In this document: in pieces, positions 1-10,989 of the stretch
How the letters are laid out: each line of letters starts with the position of its first letter
Numbering within the stretch: position 1 is the stretch's first letter
Assembly: GCA_049999725.1 (NCBI GenBank)
Contig: JBNGIS010008376.1
Location: 1-37,980 of the forward strand
Length of the DNA stretch: 37,980 bases
Direction: 5' to 3'
From: Haplomitrium mnioides
Lineage: Eukaryota; Marchantiophyta; Haplomitriopsida; Calobryales
Position numbers and translations under genes: made by a program
The notes under the pieces: model-generated
What the model was told of the DNA's origin: nothing
What the model saw: the letters and a program-made list of their open reading frames with translations, nothing else
Database searches by the model: none

Positions 1-430
1 CTTCACCCTTGCAAAGGGAACAATGTGGCCAGTGGTGCTTCCGATTTCGTCCGTTAAGCTTTACTGCTCCAAATCACCGGCTGACAGTTGTTTAGAATTG
101 GTTAAGTCTATCAAAGATGTATTGTGGTAAGTATACATTTTTTTTTCTCTCTATCATTGTAAAACTCAAGTTGAGTAAAGAAAATATTCACCAAAGGCGA
201 TTCAAAATTTCATTAAGGCTCTTAAATTGTTGTATGTCTTAGTGTTGAAGAGTGGAAGGCTAAAAGGAAAATCGATATAAAAAATTGAGCAAGTGTGAAT
301 CTGTTGTCAAACACAACGGAGCTTAATTACATTTTCACTAGTTTAATTTATTAAGAGATCTTATATTTGCGAAGAGGAATCAAGAGTAGAGGACGAGATA
401 AGGTGATGGAGATGTCGGACGTGAGAGCTT

Positions 431-486
431 GAGAGAGAGAGAGTTTTTTTTTTTTTTTTTTTTAGAGAGAGAGAGAGAGAGAGAGA
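431..486. repeat. Compound simple repeat (GA)n-(T)20-(AG)n
   Basis: Thirteen bases of GA dinucleotide are followed by about 20 T (444-463) and then about 23 bases of AG dinucleotide. It is an ordinary microsatellite and prone to length errors in assembly. Confidence 0.95.
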
Positions 487-608
487 AAAAGAGAAATAGA
501 ATAGAATAGAATTCATTTAAAGTCCCAAGCCAGCCATATGGTCATAGAGACAAAGAAGTACAATTGCTCACCATAGGTACGTGTTAGAGGAGTAACCAAG
601 AAATAAAA

Positions 609-690
609 GTCTAGTATCAATGAGTGAAGTCATATGTAGAGGTTTAGACCAGGTGTCTGTATAGAGACATGGTCTATCCAGATACTAGAC
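609..690. other. Imperfect 82-bp hairpin
   Basis: The outer arms are a perfect 10-bp inverted repeat (gtctagtatc at 609-618 and gatactagac at 681-690). The inner arms 645-658 and 663-676 pair at 12 of 14 positions around a 4-nt loop. The space between outer and inner arms is unequal (26 versus 4 nt), so a large bulge lies on the 5' side. It could be a remnant of a small inverted-repeat element or a foldback transcript. No terminal target duplication was found. Confidence 0.5.
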
Positions 691-1384
691 TGCTACATCT
701 ACCTATGTGTCGCTTGCCTACGATTAGTTAGACCAGACCTATAAGCTAAATAATGAGCTTAATGGCGGGCCAAGAGGGTCATCTTTCCCCCTCGGATTCT
801 AGAGCCAAGAAGAAAGTCCAATGGTGAGAAGAAAAGAGCCAGAGTCGATGGTAGGGCCTACTTGATCGAGAGGGCGAGGTGGAGAAGGGAGAGAACTAAT
901 TTTGTAAGTCAATGAATGCGCGAGGTTTGGCTTTGGCCAATGGGCTGAAAATTTTTGTGATTTGCTAAGGCAATTGCTGAAGGTGGATTTTTTATTAACC
1001 CAAAAGCATCTTTCTTAACTTGTTGGCGAACAAAGAAGAAGTGTTAAGAAGATATAGAGTGGATAGGTATAAGTTTTGTATTGTAGTAGAGAAAAAGAAG
1101 AATTCTCAAAGAGTGCATGAGGAAAAAGCAGAGGTACAATTGTTAATGATAAGAGAAGACAAATTGGAAGCATAGAGAGAAAAGAGCTAGAAAATTTCGA
1201 AGTGGCGGAAGGAAGTTGTATTTGGAAGTTCTTTGTTGAACACTTGACGAGCTTTGGTGAGTCACGGAAGTTAGCGAAAAAAAATGAAAGAGTGTAATTC
1301 AAAAGATCAGAATTGGAAGGATTTATTATCAAAGTAGTATGAAAATAATTCGTAGGATGACGGTCAAATTTTGTTGTTAAAAGA

Positions 1385-1800
1385 GACGTCGGGCGGCGGA
1401 AAATTGGAGTCCATTCTAATTGGTGATTGGTGGGAAGTTGTGAGGTGATATTAAGTGGGTTGATTGATAGCGAGATAGTCATTAAAGCGAATAAGTGGGA
1501 GGTCAATGAGATGTTCAAACTTCTAGGTTTAAAACAATGTCAAACAACGTTGGAATAGTTTTTTATAGTTGTTTCAGATAGTTTTTGGACTTATTCAACA
1601 CATTGTTTTGGAAACGATGTGGAGTCTCTTTTTAAATCCACAAGAGAATTAGGAGAGCTGATCTTTGAGAGCTGAAATCTGATTTGGAGAGAGAATTTTA
1701 TGCTCTACTAGGAAGTGAAGGTTTTTGATGAGAAAAATATGTTCTTTGATATAAACGTTTTCCTTTCTAACACAAAAAACTCAAAAACAAAATGTTAAAC
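1385..1800 (+). repeat. Direct repeat copy 1, shared with 37385-37800
   Basis: This block aligns in the same orientation with 37385-37800. Both contain the stretch from 'attggagtcca' to 'gagctgatctttgagagctgaaatctgattt', then 'ctttatgctcta' or its variant and 'aagtgaaggttttt'. In one shared frame both read ESLF...(R/Q)(E/Q)L(G/E)ELIFES followed by a stop, which suggests they were once coding (gag or a gag-proximal ORF) and are not LTRs. The rest of the block to 3020 has only scattered open frames and no domain that I recognise. Confidence 0.7.
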
Positions 1801-3019
1801 TGAGTGTTTCAAGTTCACGATTATACTACATGAGACTTTTGGCGTTGTTTCTAGAAAGAAAATGAATTATGCAAGGGAGATGCTTGCAAAGCTCACCATT
1901 TAATATTGGTTATAAATTTATGCCTGAAGAATTGAGACTAAGCAAAGAAAAAGATCTCGATAATTGATCCTTGTGAACAAAGTGAGAGATTAAGGCTGGA
2001 GTCAAGAGAGGAAGAAATTTAAAGAACAGTCTTCTTGTGACCAATTTTCTTGAGAATTTTCAAAACCAATTTTTAGGATTAGGTTTATTGGATACAAGTT
2101 TGGGTATTGAAGAGTATTTGGAGAATTCAATTAGAATTTACAAGACTTATATTTTCCAATCGATCTACTTCTAGAAGCATGTCTTGAAGAGAGAGATTGG
2201 GAGACGCTTGAAGATGTCCAGTTGATTTGGGGTTAAGTGGGTATGCCAGTACAAGCTAAAGAAGTGCAGTTGGTTACTTTTTGTCGTTTCATTTGATATT
2301 TGGAATACTATAACAATTATCCAAGAATTCAAGAGTTAATTGAAGATACTTAGAACAATTGTGAGTTGGATGAGCTAATTGACATTGGTGATAGAAATGA
2401 AAAATATTTGGATTATATTCTTAGTTATACTCATTAGAGTGGTCACTTATATCACTACAAATGATGTGCTCAAGGAGTTTGACAAGAGTATGGGAGGTGA
2501 GATTAATCTATAGAGTTGTGGAAAGATTGGAAACTTGGAATGAGTACACCTATCCTTGAGAGAGGGGGAAATATCCAAGCTTATGTGTAGACCACCTTGG
2601 GACACTAATACTTCAATCAACCAAAGTCAATAAGAATGAGACAAAAGACAAAGATGAAGAGTAGTGGTTAGAATTGCATTCTTTGAGGCTCAAAGGAATT
2701 GGTAATTTCACTTTCTATTGCATTCTGAGACACCTCCACCAAGTCATCTTAGTCCACTAGTAGTGTCCCCAAAAAACATTCAAATCTTTGAAGAAATTGA
2801 GTCCTACCAAGAAGAGATGAGTCAATCTTAAGTGAGTAAAGAAGTTTGAGAGATTGAGTCAAAAGAAGAACTTGAGATTCAAGGAGAAGTTTCTATTCTG
2901 AACCGCTTACTTTTCAGGCTCAAAAGATTCTACAACCGGTTTGCAAAGCAGAGGTGGAAGAGGAATTCTAGTTGTTGCACTTATTGTTCCAATAACTACT
3001 CCAATTAAGACACAATTTA

Positions 3020-3524
3020 AGATAAAGGAATTTCAATGGAAACATAGAAGGAGATGTTGTGGATCCTTTTATAGATCAGTTTGAATAGTATCAATAGCCA
3101 ATAGAAAAAATACGAAGATTGATTGATTAAAAATTCTGTCTATATTACTTACAAATCTAGCTTAGAAGTGGTACACCTTTTATGAAGTGGCATCTAAGGC
3201 AACTTATTCTCTATTAAAGCGAATCTGAGATACATGCTATGAATATAGAGTGATGGTGGATTTATTATCAATCAAACAAACAAAGCATATGGCTCTGAAG
3301 AAGTATATTCAAGTAGTGAAACGACTTGGTTCTAAATTAGATCCTTACGTAGAAGAGTTGGTTATGATTAAAACTCATACTAAATGATTGGCACCATCTA
3401 TGCACTGATATTTTTTTCAAGAAGCAATTGATGCAACAAAGACATTTGATCTTTCAAATTGAAATATTGAATTGAAAGTTGGAACTTCTATTTTTCCTAG
3501 TCAGTAAAGCCAAGAAGAAGATGG
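3020..3524 (+). pseudogene. gag: Gypsy A gag capsid-region remnant
   Basis: With several in-frame stops and at least one frameshift, the translation resembles a Ty3/Gypsy gag capsid domain. It runs from a KWYTFYE segment (the usual 'A..WY' position) through LLSIKQ and RLGSKLDP to a YFFQEAIDATKTFD segment near the end. The reading breaks off at 3524, where Copia 1 inserted, and the zinc-knuckle region is found immediately after the far LTR at 29672. Assignment rests on these short resemblances plus the downstream pol order. The exact start is unknown and the copy cannot be functional. Confidence 0.5.
3520..3524. repeat. Copia 1 target-site duplication, left copy (GATGG)
   Basis: GATGG lies immediately before the TG of the left LTR, and GATAG at 29672-29676 follows the CA of the right LTR. 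Four of five bases match. The mismatch is a transition, as expected for an old insertion. Confidence 0.75.
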
Positions 3525-3784
3525 TGCTACACTATATCTAGTAAGATAACTAGACTAATCTATAATTAGGTCTTAACCTATGATTAGTGCATATAACTAG
3601 GATTATGGTCAATACTAATCCTAGGAGATTAGCACATATACCTTTGAAATGTATGAGCATGTACACACATTAGCACACACATATTCATATATTGAGAGAG
3701 AAGAGAGAAGTGGAGAAGAGATTTGCTTACCATGATATATCTTGGTTCATGTTTGTTTGATTGAATGATTCTTCTACTTCAACA
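3525..3784 (+). repeat. Copia 1 5' LTR
   Basis: It starts TGCTACAC and ends TTCAACA (TG...CA). It aligns end to end with 29412-29671. It is followed at once by a primer-site-like sequence and preceded by the GATGG target copy. Confidence 0.92.
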
Positions 3785-3800
3785 CATTATCAGCACAATG
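3785..3800 (+). promoter_or_regulatory. Candidate tRNA primer-binding site of Copia 1
   Basis: The bases right after the LTR read cattatcagcacaatg. The TATCAG core recalls the initiator-Met site common in plant Copia elements (TGGTATCAGAGC), but the match is partial. Position supports the call; identity of the tRNA is not established. Confidence 0.4.
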
Positions 3801-6485
3801 ATTAGCTCATAAAATATAAATAAATAAAGTTTTTTCATACCTCCACCTTTATAATTCTTCCATAGATCTACAAATAAAATTTCATCAATCCTTCTATCTA
3901 GAAATGTATGATTCCTTCCCTCTACTTCTCAATCTATTTCGTTGTTTTGTTTTCTTCCTCTATTCATTTTATATAATATAATAATATAGTTTATTTTACA
4001 TTCACCAAGAAGCAGCAAACAAAGTGAAGTTTAGATTTGAAGTTCTAGCAGAGAATCAATTCACTTTTTCAAGCTTATACATTCAAATTCAAGCGGCATT
4101 GGATTTGCAATTCGATTGCGAACCAGTACATGTGAAGATTTCAAGAGCATTCATCAAGAGTTATATACACGGATGTATTTCAGCAATCTGAACAAGAGTT
4201 TGTCAAATCGCAGCAAAAATAACAAGTTTTCTTTCAAATTCAACTAGCAATTCTGGCAAGAGAAATATAATTTATATCCATTGAAGCAGAATCAGGCTGA
4301 GTGTTTCTATTGGTGAGAAATTGGAGATATATCGACATAAATCTTGAAGCAAAATCTAACCAATTTTCTTGAAGAAGGATTATTCAATCGGATAGGAGGG
4401 AGTTGGGAATCGATTCCAATATCAAAGAAGATCAATTGCTCACAAGATATTTATCATAATGGATAGACCTTATCAAATTTAACAAATTTCATTGAGTTTC
4501 AAAAGAAGCCTTCGTCAAAGCATTCCTTGAAGGTTGAAATGGTGATATGTTACATTTTTGTCATTGAGTGAAGCTCAAAGGTGGAAAGTTTGACGCTGGG
4601 ACATCGATATATCTTGAAAGTTCGAAAACCTCAACACCTCAAATCTATAAGAAAGTGATGTAATATCACCATTTTGCCAAGTGCTTCTCAACTATCTTGA
4701 AAGTTTGAAAGAATCTTTTCGATGAACGTTGAAAGTTTGAAAGGACTTTCATCTGAAAATATCGCAGATATATCACCTTTTCAGCACTTATTTTCATAGA
4801 ATATTAAAAGTTTGAATATCCTTCTTTGGTATTTTTTTTGAAAGTTCGAAAGGAGCAAGCATTTGGTTGAAACAATGATAAATTGCTATTTTAGATATTT
4901 GAGAAAAAAATTTATTAAACTAATCTAAGCTCGGAGGAGAAGCTACCCCTATATTTGAATCAACTTATCTCGGCGTAACATGTGGCATAGATATACACCT
5001 ATTGGACAAGTTAAATGCCACTCCCATATGCAAAAGGTGAGGGAACTTTAATCGAAGGAAACAAAGAGTGAGATCTATATATACATCAACAGATCTTTCT
5101 TACTTCACTTATGGCACTAGGTGAAGGTTGTAGGTGAAGCGACAATTTCTTGGAAGATTGAGCCTACTTTTTGAAGCATAGGATTTATAACTGAAGCTGC
5201 TAATTTCACCAAATCTACTAGATGATTGCCAAGCCTATGCTAAGTTCATTCTAAAGCTTGGAAATGCTCCAAAACCAACTTTGATTACCAAACCTAACCT
5301 TTCTTAAGCTTGACAACAACATTTTTTTGATACACATTCATACAATTTGTGTGCAAGCATTTGGCATCCTTTTGCACATCTGAAGCTGCTCGTTACATCG
5401 CTTGCTCCAGATGACTCTATCAAAAGTGATTTCACTTCATTTGGTTCACAAACAAGTCTAAATAGAGAGCTACCCTCTCTTCTATTTACAAATATCAGGG
5501 CATAACAACTCTGTTATGCTTCCATATTGATGTTTCACTACATACAGAGTTCAATTATCATTCTTTGAAGCAAAATAGTTGGAGAGTCACCAAGATCTAC
5601 ACAATTCCTATACTGTGTATCTGTTCTCAGCTACTCCATTGAGGTTTTGACTAGCTATCTTGATACCAAGTAAGCATACTTGATCACATTGGAAGATGAT
5701 ACAAGTTTCCATAAGATCTCAATCATTGTCTTACCTATTGAAATAACAACTGGACATAACTTCATATTAAATCACTTTATTTATCATTCTGATATATCAG
5801 TACTTTGTTTTTCATTGAATAGAAATATGCACATTAGAAAATCAAATAGAATGTGTTACATAAATATATTCAAGGATCTATGAATCCAGTATTGTGTCAA
5901 AAGTATAGCTCAATCTACAAGTGCAAAAAGATTGGCTATAGCTATACCTACGGTGCATATTTTGTTTTATAAAGAATAAAATTTTCTATAATACCTATAA
6001 GAGGAAACAAACTTGTATCAAAAATTTGTTGAGATTCTGAGAAGGCCTAAGAGCCACAACTAGTCCATAGAGTTCACTCTTCAATACATGGTATCTTCAA
6101 AGATTATTCTCAAGATTTATCAACATCATCTATCTTTAAGACTTGACTGAGGAGTTTACAGGACAAGGTTGCATATTCCAGATATCTACTTCAATTTCTA
6201 CATACTATATCTAGAAGTTAAGACTTCAACAACCTCTGAAAAACTATGGATGCATTCTGAAGGCCTATTGCTGACATCAGCACCTGTTTTCAGGAAGTTT
6301 TGAAGATGAACCCCTTGCCTATAGCAAGAAGAACACGGAACATACTTTTCATATAACTATTGTTGATGAAACCTGTTTTATGTGTTGTTTACAGAACAAA
6401 AAAAAGTTTAATGTTTGGTTTTCTGAATTTTGATAAATCTATTGTTTATCCTCAAACCCTTAAAACTCTTTTTGCATTCTAAATC
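3785..6485 (+). other. Copia 1 leader, about 2.7 kb without a recognised gene
   Basis: This interval between the 5' LTR and the gag start has only short open frames. The open frame at 5680-5883 shows no Copia domain and has no homologue in Copia 2, whose leader is deleted. A degenerate motif of the form ttgaaagtttgaaag recurs at about 4613, 4695, 4727, 4803 and 4838. The leader is long for a Copia element of this size, so it may include an older unrecognised insertion. Confidence 0.5.
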
Positions 6486-6788
6486 ATGCAAATTTTAAAT
6501 TTTAAAAAATTGGCCATAGAAAGAGACAATTATCTCTCCTCGTTACTGAATGCAACTGCTCATCTGGAATCCAAGAGAATTGGAGACCACCATCCTTACA
6601 AATAAGGATATTACTTTATAGCAAAAACCCACGCTCTAGTCTTCTTGAGGCATCACCGTTTAGACTCTCTAAAAATTCAGTATCTAAATGAGAGTAACCT
6701 CATAATTTTTTGAGATAATCTAAAAGAAATATTTGACCATACCAAAATTATACATCTACCTAAAGCAAGGCATGGTTGGGTTAATTCA
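6486..6788 (+). pseudogene. gag: Copia 1 gag N-terminal half
   Basis: A single frame from ATG 6486 reads MQILNFKKLA then DNYLSSLL, HLESKRIGD, FLRHHRLDSLKIQYL, DNLKEIFDHTK and LPKARHGW, with in-frame stops at about 6582 and 6708. This is the N-terminal gag layout of plant Ty1/Copia elements (the 'DNYLSW...LRHH...L..EYL...LKERYDH' pattern), which forms the particle shell. The frame runs straight into pre-integrase sequence at 6789, so the gag C-terminus, zinc knuckle and protease are missing. The missing half starts at exactly the segment where the Copia 2 gag remnant begins. The ATG is chosen because it opens the conserved pattern; no other ATG fits. Confidence 0.8.
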
Positions 6789-7741
6789 TACCCTCTTGGT
6801 TTTTATATCACGCAAATACAAAATTTTCATACTCATGCACAAAACATCAAAAATACCATACTATAGCATAATCACCCAGAACATCCAGGCACAAAAATGT
6901 TTCGAAATATTCAAAAAAAGGCTCGATCTATTTCTTCAAGTATAAAGCAATCTATGATTGAAAGACCATACATACACTGATCTCAAGGAAAATTAGCCTT
7001 ATGACTAGCAATATCCAAGAAAATTCTGGAAATTTCAATTTCCTTGAGAGTATACATGCAAATATTTGTGGTCCTATCATCCCACCTAGTGAACCTTTTT
7101 GGTACTTCCTGGTGATAATTTGCACTTCAACTATGTGGTTACAAGTATTATTACTCTCAACCCGTAATTTAATCTTACCGAGTATATTGGCACATATTCT
7201 AAAAATGAAAGTTCAATTTTCAAAAAGTCCAATAAAAGTCCTACGAGTTGACAATGCAAGAGAGTTTACATTAAAAATGTTTGATGATTTTTGCATGACT
7301 ATGGGTATAGATACTCAATACTCTATCATGCATGTCCATTCTCAAAATGGAATAGCCAAAAGAGTAATTCGCAGCATTCAAACAATTGCTAGGACCATAC
7401 TAATGCACACCAATTTACCAATTTTTGCATGGAGCCATGTAGTACTACATGCTGCATCACTTTTAAAATGTAGGAAATTAAGATTTAATACATTATCACC
7501 TTACCAACTTGCCAATGGTAATATACCATATTTATCAGATTTAAGAGTTTTTGGTTGTCAAGTTTTAGTTTCAATTGTGGGACCGAAAAGGACAAAGATG
7601 GTACATCAAAGACAAAAATGCATCTATATGGGATATGAATTCCCTTCGATTATACACTATCTTGAACCATCCACATCTTATGTTTTCCAAGCTAGATTAG
7701 TCAATTGCCATTTCTCTGAGAATATTTCCATCTCTTTTTGA
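6789..7741 (+). pseudogene. int: Copia 1 integrase (pre-integrase plus core), inactive
   Basis: Pre-integrase remnants (GFYITQI, HPEHPGTKMF) start at the deletion joint, with a stop between the two segments and two further stops downstream. A frameshift near 7050 leads into a 246-codon open frame at 7001-7741. That frame holds HANICGPI, RVDNAREFT and QNGIAKRV, the three catalytic blocks of the retroviral-type core. The first Asp is Asn (residue 21 of the frame), the second Asp is kept (84) and the Glu is Lys (120), with the normal 35-residue spacing. The zinc-binding HHCC module has lost its cysteines. C-terminal family blocks (LRVFGCQV, KRTKM, GYEFPSIIHYLEP) are intact. Integration activity is not expected. 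Copia 2 carries a close homologue on the other strand. Confidence 0.9.
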
Positions 7742-8005
7742 AGATAAACACTCTTCAATACCAAAAAAACTCCAATGAGAGAACATATCCACTATATGAA
7801 TGGATCAAGGAACAAAGCAAGGTGAGGATGAAGTCAAGAGGCTTCTTCACTTGGCTAAAATTGTAAAAATAATTGCCAAATTAATTTAATAAAACTGCAA
7901 AGGTAACAAGGTTATATATACTTATGGTGAATATTCTTGTAAGAATTAAGCATATTTCTAAACCAGCAGCTGACTAAGTACCAAGGAAAAAGAAAGGATG
8001 CTCTC
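7742..8005 (+). other. Copia 1 integrase-RT linker, decayed
   Basis: Frameshifted sequence between the last recognisable integrase block and the start of the RT frame. It corresponds to the poorly conserved integrase tail in Copia 2 (about 16170-16434). No motif is legible. Confidence 0.6.
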
Positions 8006-9264
8006 TTGACCCAAAAGACTCAACCGTGGCAAAAAGTTTCAACGAAGAAAACTACATTCTTAGCTGATGTGCCAATAGCATCCTCATCTACACCCTTACT
8101 ATCTCAGCCGACCATCTCCCAATCGGAGCACCTTGATAATCAAGAGACATCAATCCACTACATGGATATAGGGGTTACATGGCAAAGAGTGAGTGTAGTC
8201 GCATTCCTAGTTTCACATACTATATCCGATACACCACTTGATCCAAGATCTATCAAAGAAGCTATAGACGGTTCTGATTAGATAGAGTGGAAAAAGGCAA
8301 TGGATTCAAAACTTGATTCTATAATATAGAGAAAGGTGTTTAGACCTTTAGGCTATGTTCCCCTTAATGCCCATCTAGTTGGATATAAGTGGATCTTTGT
8401 GAAAAAGCAAAATGAAAAAGGCAAAATTGTCAGATATAAGGCACACCTTGTAGTGAAAGGCTATACACAAGTACCTACAAGAGACTTTGATCTCACATAC
8501 GTCCTAGTTATAGATGCTATCAAATACCGGCTTCTAGTAGGCTTTTCTCTAGAACAAAAGCTCATGACACATCAGGTGGATGTTGTGACACCATATCTAT
8601 AGGGCTATTAGATACCAAGATCTATATAAATGCTTCCCTAGAGCTTATAGCAAGGAATATATATCATATTTAGAGGGAGAATGCCACTAATCAAAAACCA
8701 TCTAGCGACCTATTACCTTTTTACCATCGACCATTGCTAAACCTAGTGGTGGTTGTATTGGGTCAGAACCTATAGTCCATGAGATGCAATATAGGGAGAA
8801 AAGACCTATTGTTCCCCTTATGCATCAATCCATGCCTCTGGCCAAGGATGGATATGCAGTTGAGATCCTTTGATCTATTTATGGACTTAAGTAAAGTGGT
8901 CAAATCTGGTATCATAGATTTTATGAGGAGATGATAGCCATGGGTTTTCACTTTGATGACATTGCACCAAGTTTATTCATCAAGAATGTTGACAAAGAAT
9001 TTATAATTGTCGCATTGTATATTGATGATATATAACTTATTCACTCACCAATCTTTACTTGAGTAGACTATTTCTATGCTTAAGAAAATTTTTGATATGA
9101 AGGGTATTGGTAGGACCAAATATTGTTTAGGATTACAATTTGAGTATCTAGATGATAGCATATTGATGCATCGGAGTACTTACACTAAGAAAATCCTAAA
9201 ACAATTCAATATGGATAAATCTCATATAGTAATATCACTTATAGAGATAAGAACACTGGATAGA
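8006..9264 (+). pseudogene. rt: Copia 1 reverse transcriptase, first part
   Basis: Frames at 8006-8281, 8336-8602 and 9076-9264, with stops between, give a Copia RT in order: SIKEAIDGSD and EWKKAMDSKL, GYKWIFVKK, GKIVRYKAHLVVKGYTQ, THQVDVVTPYL, the active-site YIDD at 9018-9029, then MLKKIFDMKGIG, YCLGLQFEY and KKILKQFNMDKSH. The reading stops within 'EIRTLDR' at 9264, where the solo giant LTR interrupts it, and resumes at 12687. The metal-binding DVV and YIDD carboxylates are readable, but stops occur on both sides, so no protein is made. The start of the open frame at 8006 is arbitrary because the frame belongs to a polyprotein. Confidence 0.88.
9260..9264. repeat. Solo LTR target-site duplication, left copy (ATAGA)
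   Basis: ATAGA precedes TGTCAGCC, and the identical ATAGA at 12687-12691 follows TGACA. The minus-strand Copia 2 RT reads through the same point without the insert (ctggatagagacataa), which confirms the empty site. Confidence 0.92.
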
Positions 9265-10272
9265 TGTCAGCCAATGATTTGAAGCACTAAGACAAAATTC
9301 AGTAAATCGAAAGCAATTCTGAACCAATGACCCTTAGCAAGTGTGAACGTCTCTGAGGAACGACGGGTTTACTCTCAAACAGATAGTTAAGATCAATACG
9401 CATGATTCCTAGGAGGGAAACAGGATCATGGCGGGAGGATGAGAAGAGGGAAGTGATCGCCAGGCCCTGGAGGGGTCCCATTTCGAAATCTGAAGCAGGA
9501 CAGCGAGAAGCCGTGAGCCTCAGGGAGAATGCGGGGATCGTGGTCGAGCAGGGGAGAAGGGAACGACCAATCCAGGCGAAGTGATCTGAGAAGAAAGAGC
9601 GAGTCCACAAGCTGACATCCGAAGGAACTCAAGGGAGGCAGATCGCGGACACGTTCTGCAACGGCCAATAATCGGGAATCAAGGATTGGGGAAGAAATGA
9701 AGAAGTAAGATCGTCACAAGGGTGTGCAAGGCCAGGGAAGAGGGACGCCTTGATCCCACAAGCAGAAGCGCGCTTGCAAGAGCCGATCCAACTCGTTTCT
9801 TCGAATCCGCGAATCCACGGAAACGTGGCAGCTCTAGGGAGTCCGCGGGGCTATGGGAAGTCGCCTTCCTAAGTGGAGATACTACTTAAGGTGGTTCCAA
9901 TCCATCTTACGATGTGGGTAGCCCACTTAAGAGGGATCCGCGAAGAGTCCAAACGGGGATCTCCAAGGAAGCGTCGAAAGGGTGACATAGCGTGGGCTTG
10001 TCAGAAGGAAGACGGAAGATGCCAGAAGGGTGATTCATCAACGTTCTGATGAGAGAAGAACCAATGAAGCCGAAAGGGCGACTTAGCGGGGATCTGTCAG
10101 GAGGAAGAGCGAAGAAGAGCCGAAAGGGAGATAAATCATCGACGGGACCGTTAAAGAGCGTAGGGAGTCCGCAATGACTATCGGATGACGTGGCAAGTGC
10201 TGGGAGTCCGCAGAGGGATTCGGAAACGTGGAAGAAGGAGAATGTGTTTCACGGGTCAACATCGAAAAAAGG

Positions 10273-10434
10273 GTCAGCGCGACGGTCCGCCTACCCCTTT
10301 GCGGGGCGGCGTCGGGCGGCGCCCTTCAGACGATGTGGCGCTCTGAGACGTGAGAAGGGGATTCCGATAGTCAATTGCGGAAAGAAGTCAAAGCGACGGT
10401 CAGCCTACCCCTTTGCGGGGCGGCGTCGGACGGC
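10273..10434 (+). repeat. Duplicated GC-rich block in solo LTR
   Basis: The block 'cctacccctttgcggggcgg' with flanking cgacggtc and gtcgg appears at about 10281-10320 and 10393-10434, roughly 113 bp apart. One copy of the same block occurs on the opposite strand in each minus-strand giant LTR (near 20055 and 26545). Confidence 0.75.
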
Positions 10435-10805
10435 AGTGCAACGGATGAGGTGGCAATGGGAGGACAACTGGGAATCTGCACAAGAATCTGCTGAGATTCT
10501 GTGGACAGGGCTCCACGGGTGCTTCGGAACTCTTTTCCGAAGGACTTTTCGGACTTGGCTACGCAGGAATCTGCAGAAGTTCTATTTGCAAGATTCCTTG
10601 GACTCCTGTTATCGTTGCATTTGTCGTTTCTCGACTAACTGGCATGACACGTGGCATGCGCCTATCTTTCGGGGTAACGAGATTAACCACCATTGAAGCC
10701 ACGCGTCGACATTTCCCGTGATGAGCCTAACTAGATTAACGAATTCAAACGAAGAGCACCGAGGTTCGCGGAGAGACGCGGCGATCGCTCGAGGGGGGTA
10801 TACAT

Positions 10806-10905
10806 NNNNNNNNNNNNNNNNNNNNNNNNNNNNNNNNNNNNNNNNNNNNNNNNNNNNNNNNNNNNNNNNNNNNNNNNNNNNNNNNNNNNNNNNNNNNNNN
10901 NNNNN
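10806..10905. other. Assembly gap, 100 N
   Basis: Exactly 100 N, a conventional placeholder. The same 19 bases (gctcgaggggggtatacat) end the left contig and begin the right one, so the true gap may be zero or a small overlap. Confidence 0.9.
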
Positions 10906-10989
10906 GCTCGAGGGGGGTATACATCAAAGGACGTCGATTCTGAGAAGGGTTGATACCCAGACAATCTCAGAGCGCGAGGCGAATGCATG

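Larger units (their letters stand above)
1..1384. other. No recognisable gene; decayed repeat sequence
   Basis: No coding sequence is recognisable here. The stretch holds a GA/T simple repeat (431-486) and an imperfect hairpin (609-690). The rest is probably diverged Gypsy A sequence. The open frame on the minus strand at 1015-1518 is low-complexity (Ser/Leu/Pro/Thr-rich) and lies opposite the region homologous to B, so it is not called. A ten-base match to the terminus of the giant LTR family lies at 77-86. Confidence 0.6.
1..3524 (+). mobile_element. Decayed Ty3/Gypsy element A, left part
   Basis: This is the left, window-truncated part of a plus-strand Gypsy-like element. Its gag is cut at 3524 by Copia 1 and its coding sequence resumes at 29672. 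The link between the halves rests on the Copia 1 target duplication (GATGG before, GATAG after) and on gag core on the left being followed by zinc knuckles, protease, RT and integrase on the right in the same orientation. The sequence is AT-rich and full of stops and frameshifts. No LTR of this element is identified in the window. The host element is inferred from order and orientation; no intact gene is present. Confidence 0.7.

Noticed and set aside
1015-1518. Minus-strand 167-codon open frame
   Set aside because: Low-complexity Ser/Leu/Pro/Thr composition opposite a purine-rich strand that matches the decayed coding block of B in the plus direction; no domain.
5680-5883. 67-codon open frame in the Copia 1 leader as a gene
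   Set aside because: No similarity to a Copia domain, no clear start context and typical length for chance in AT-rich DNA.
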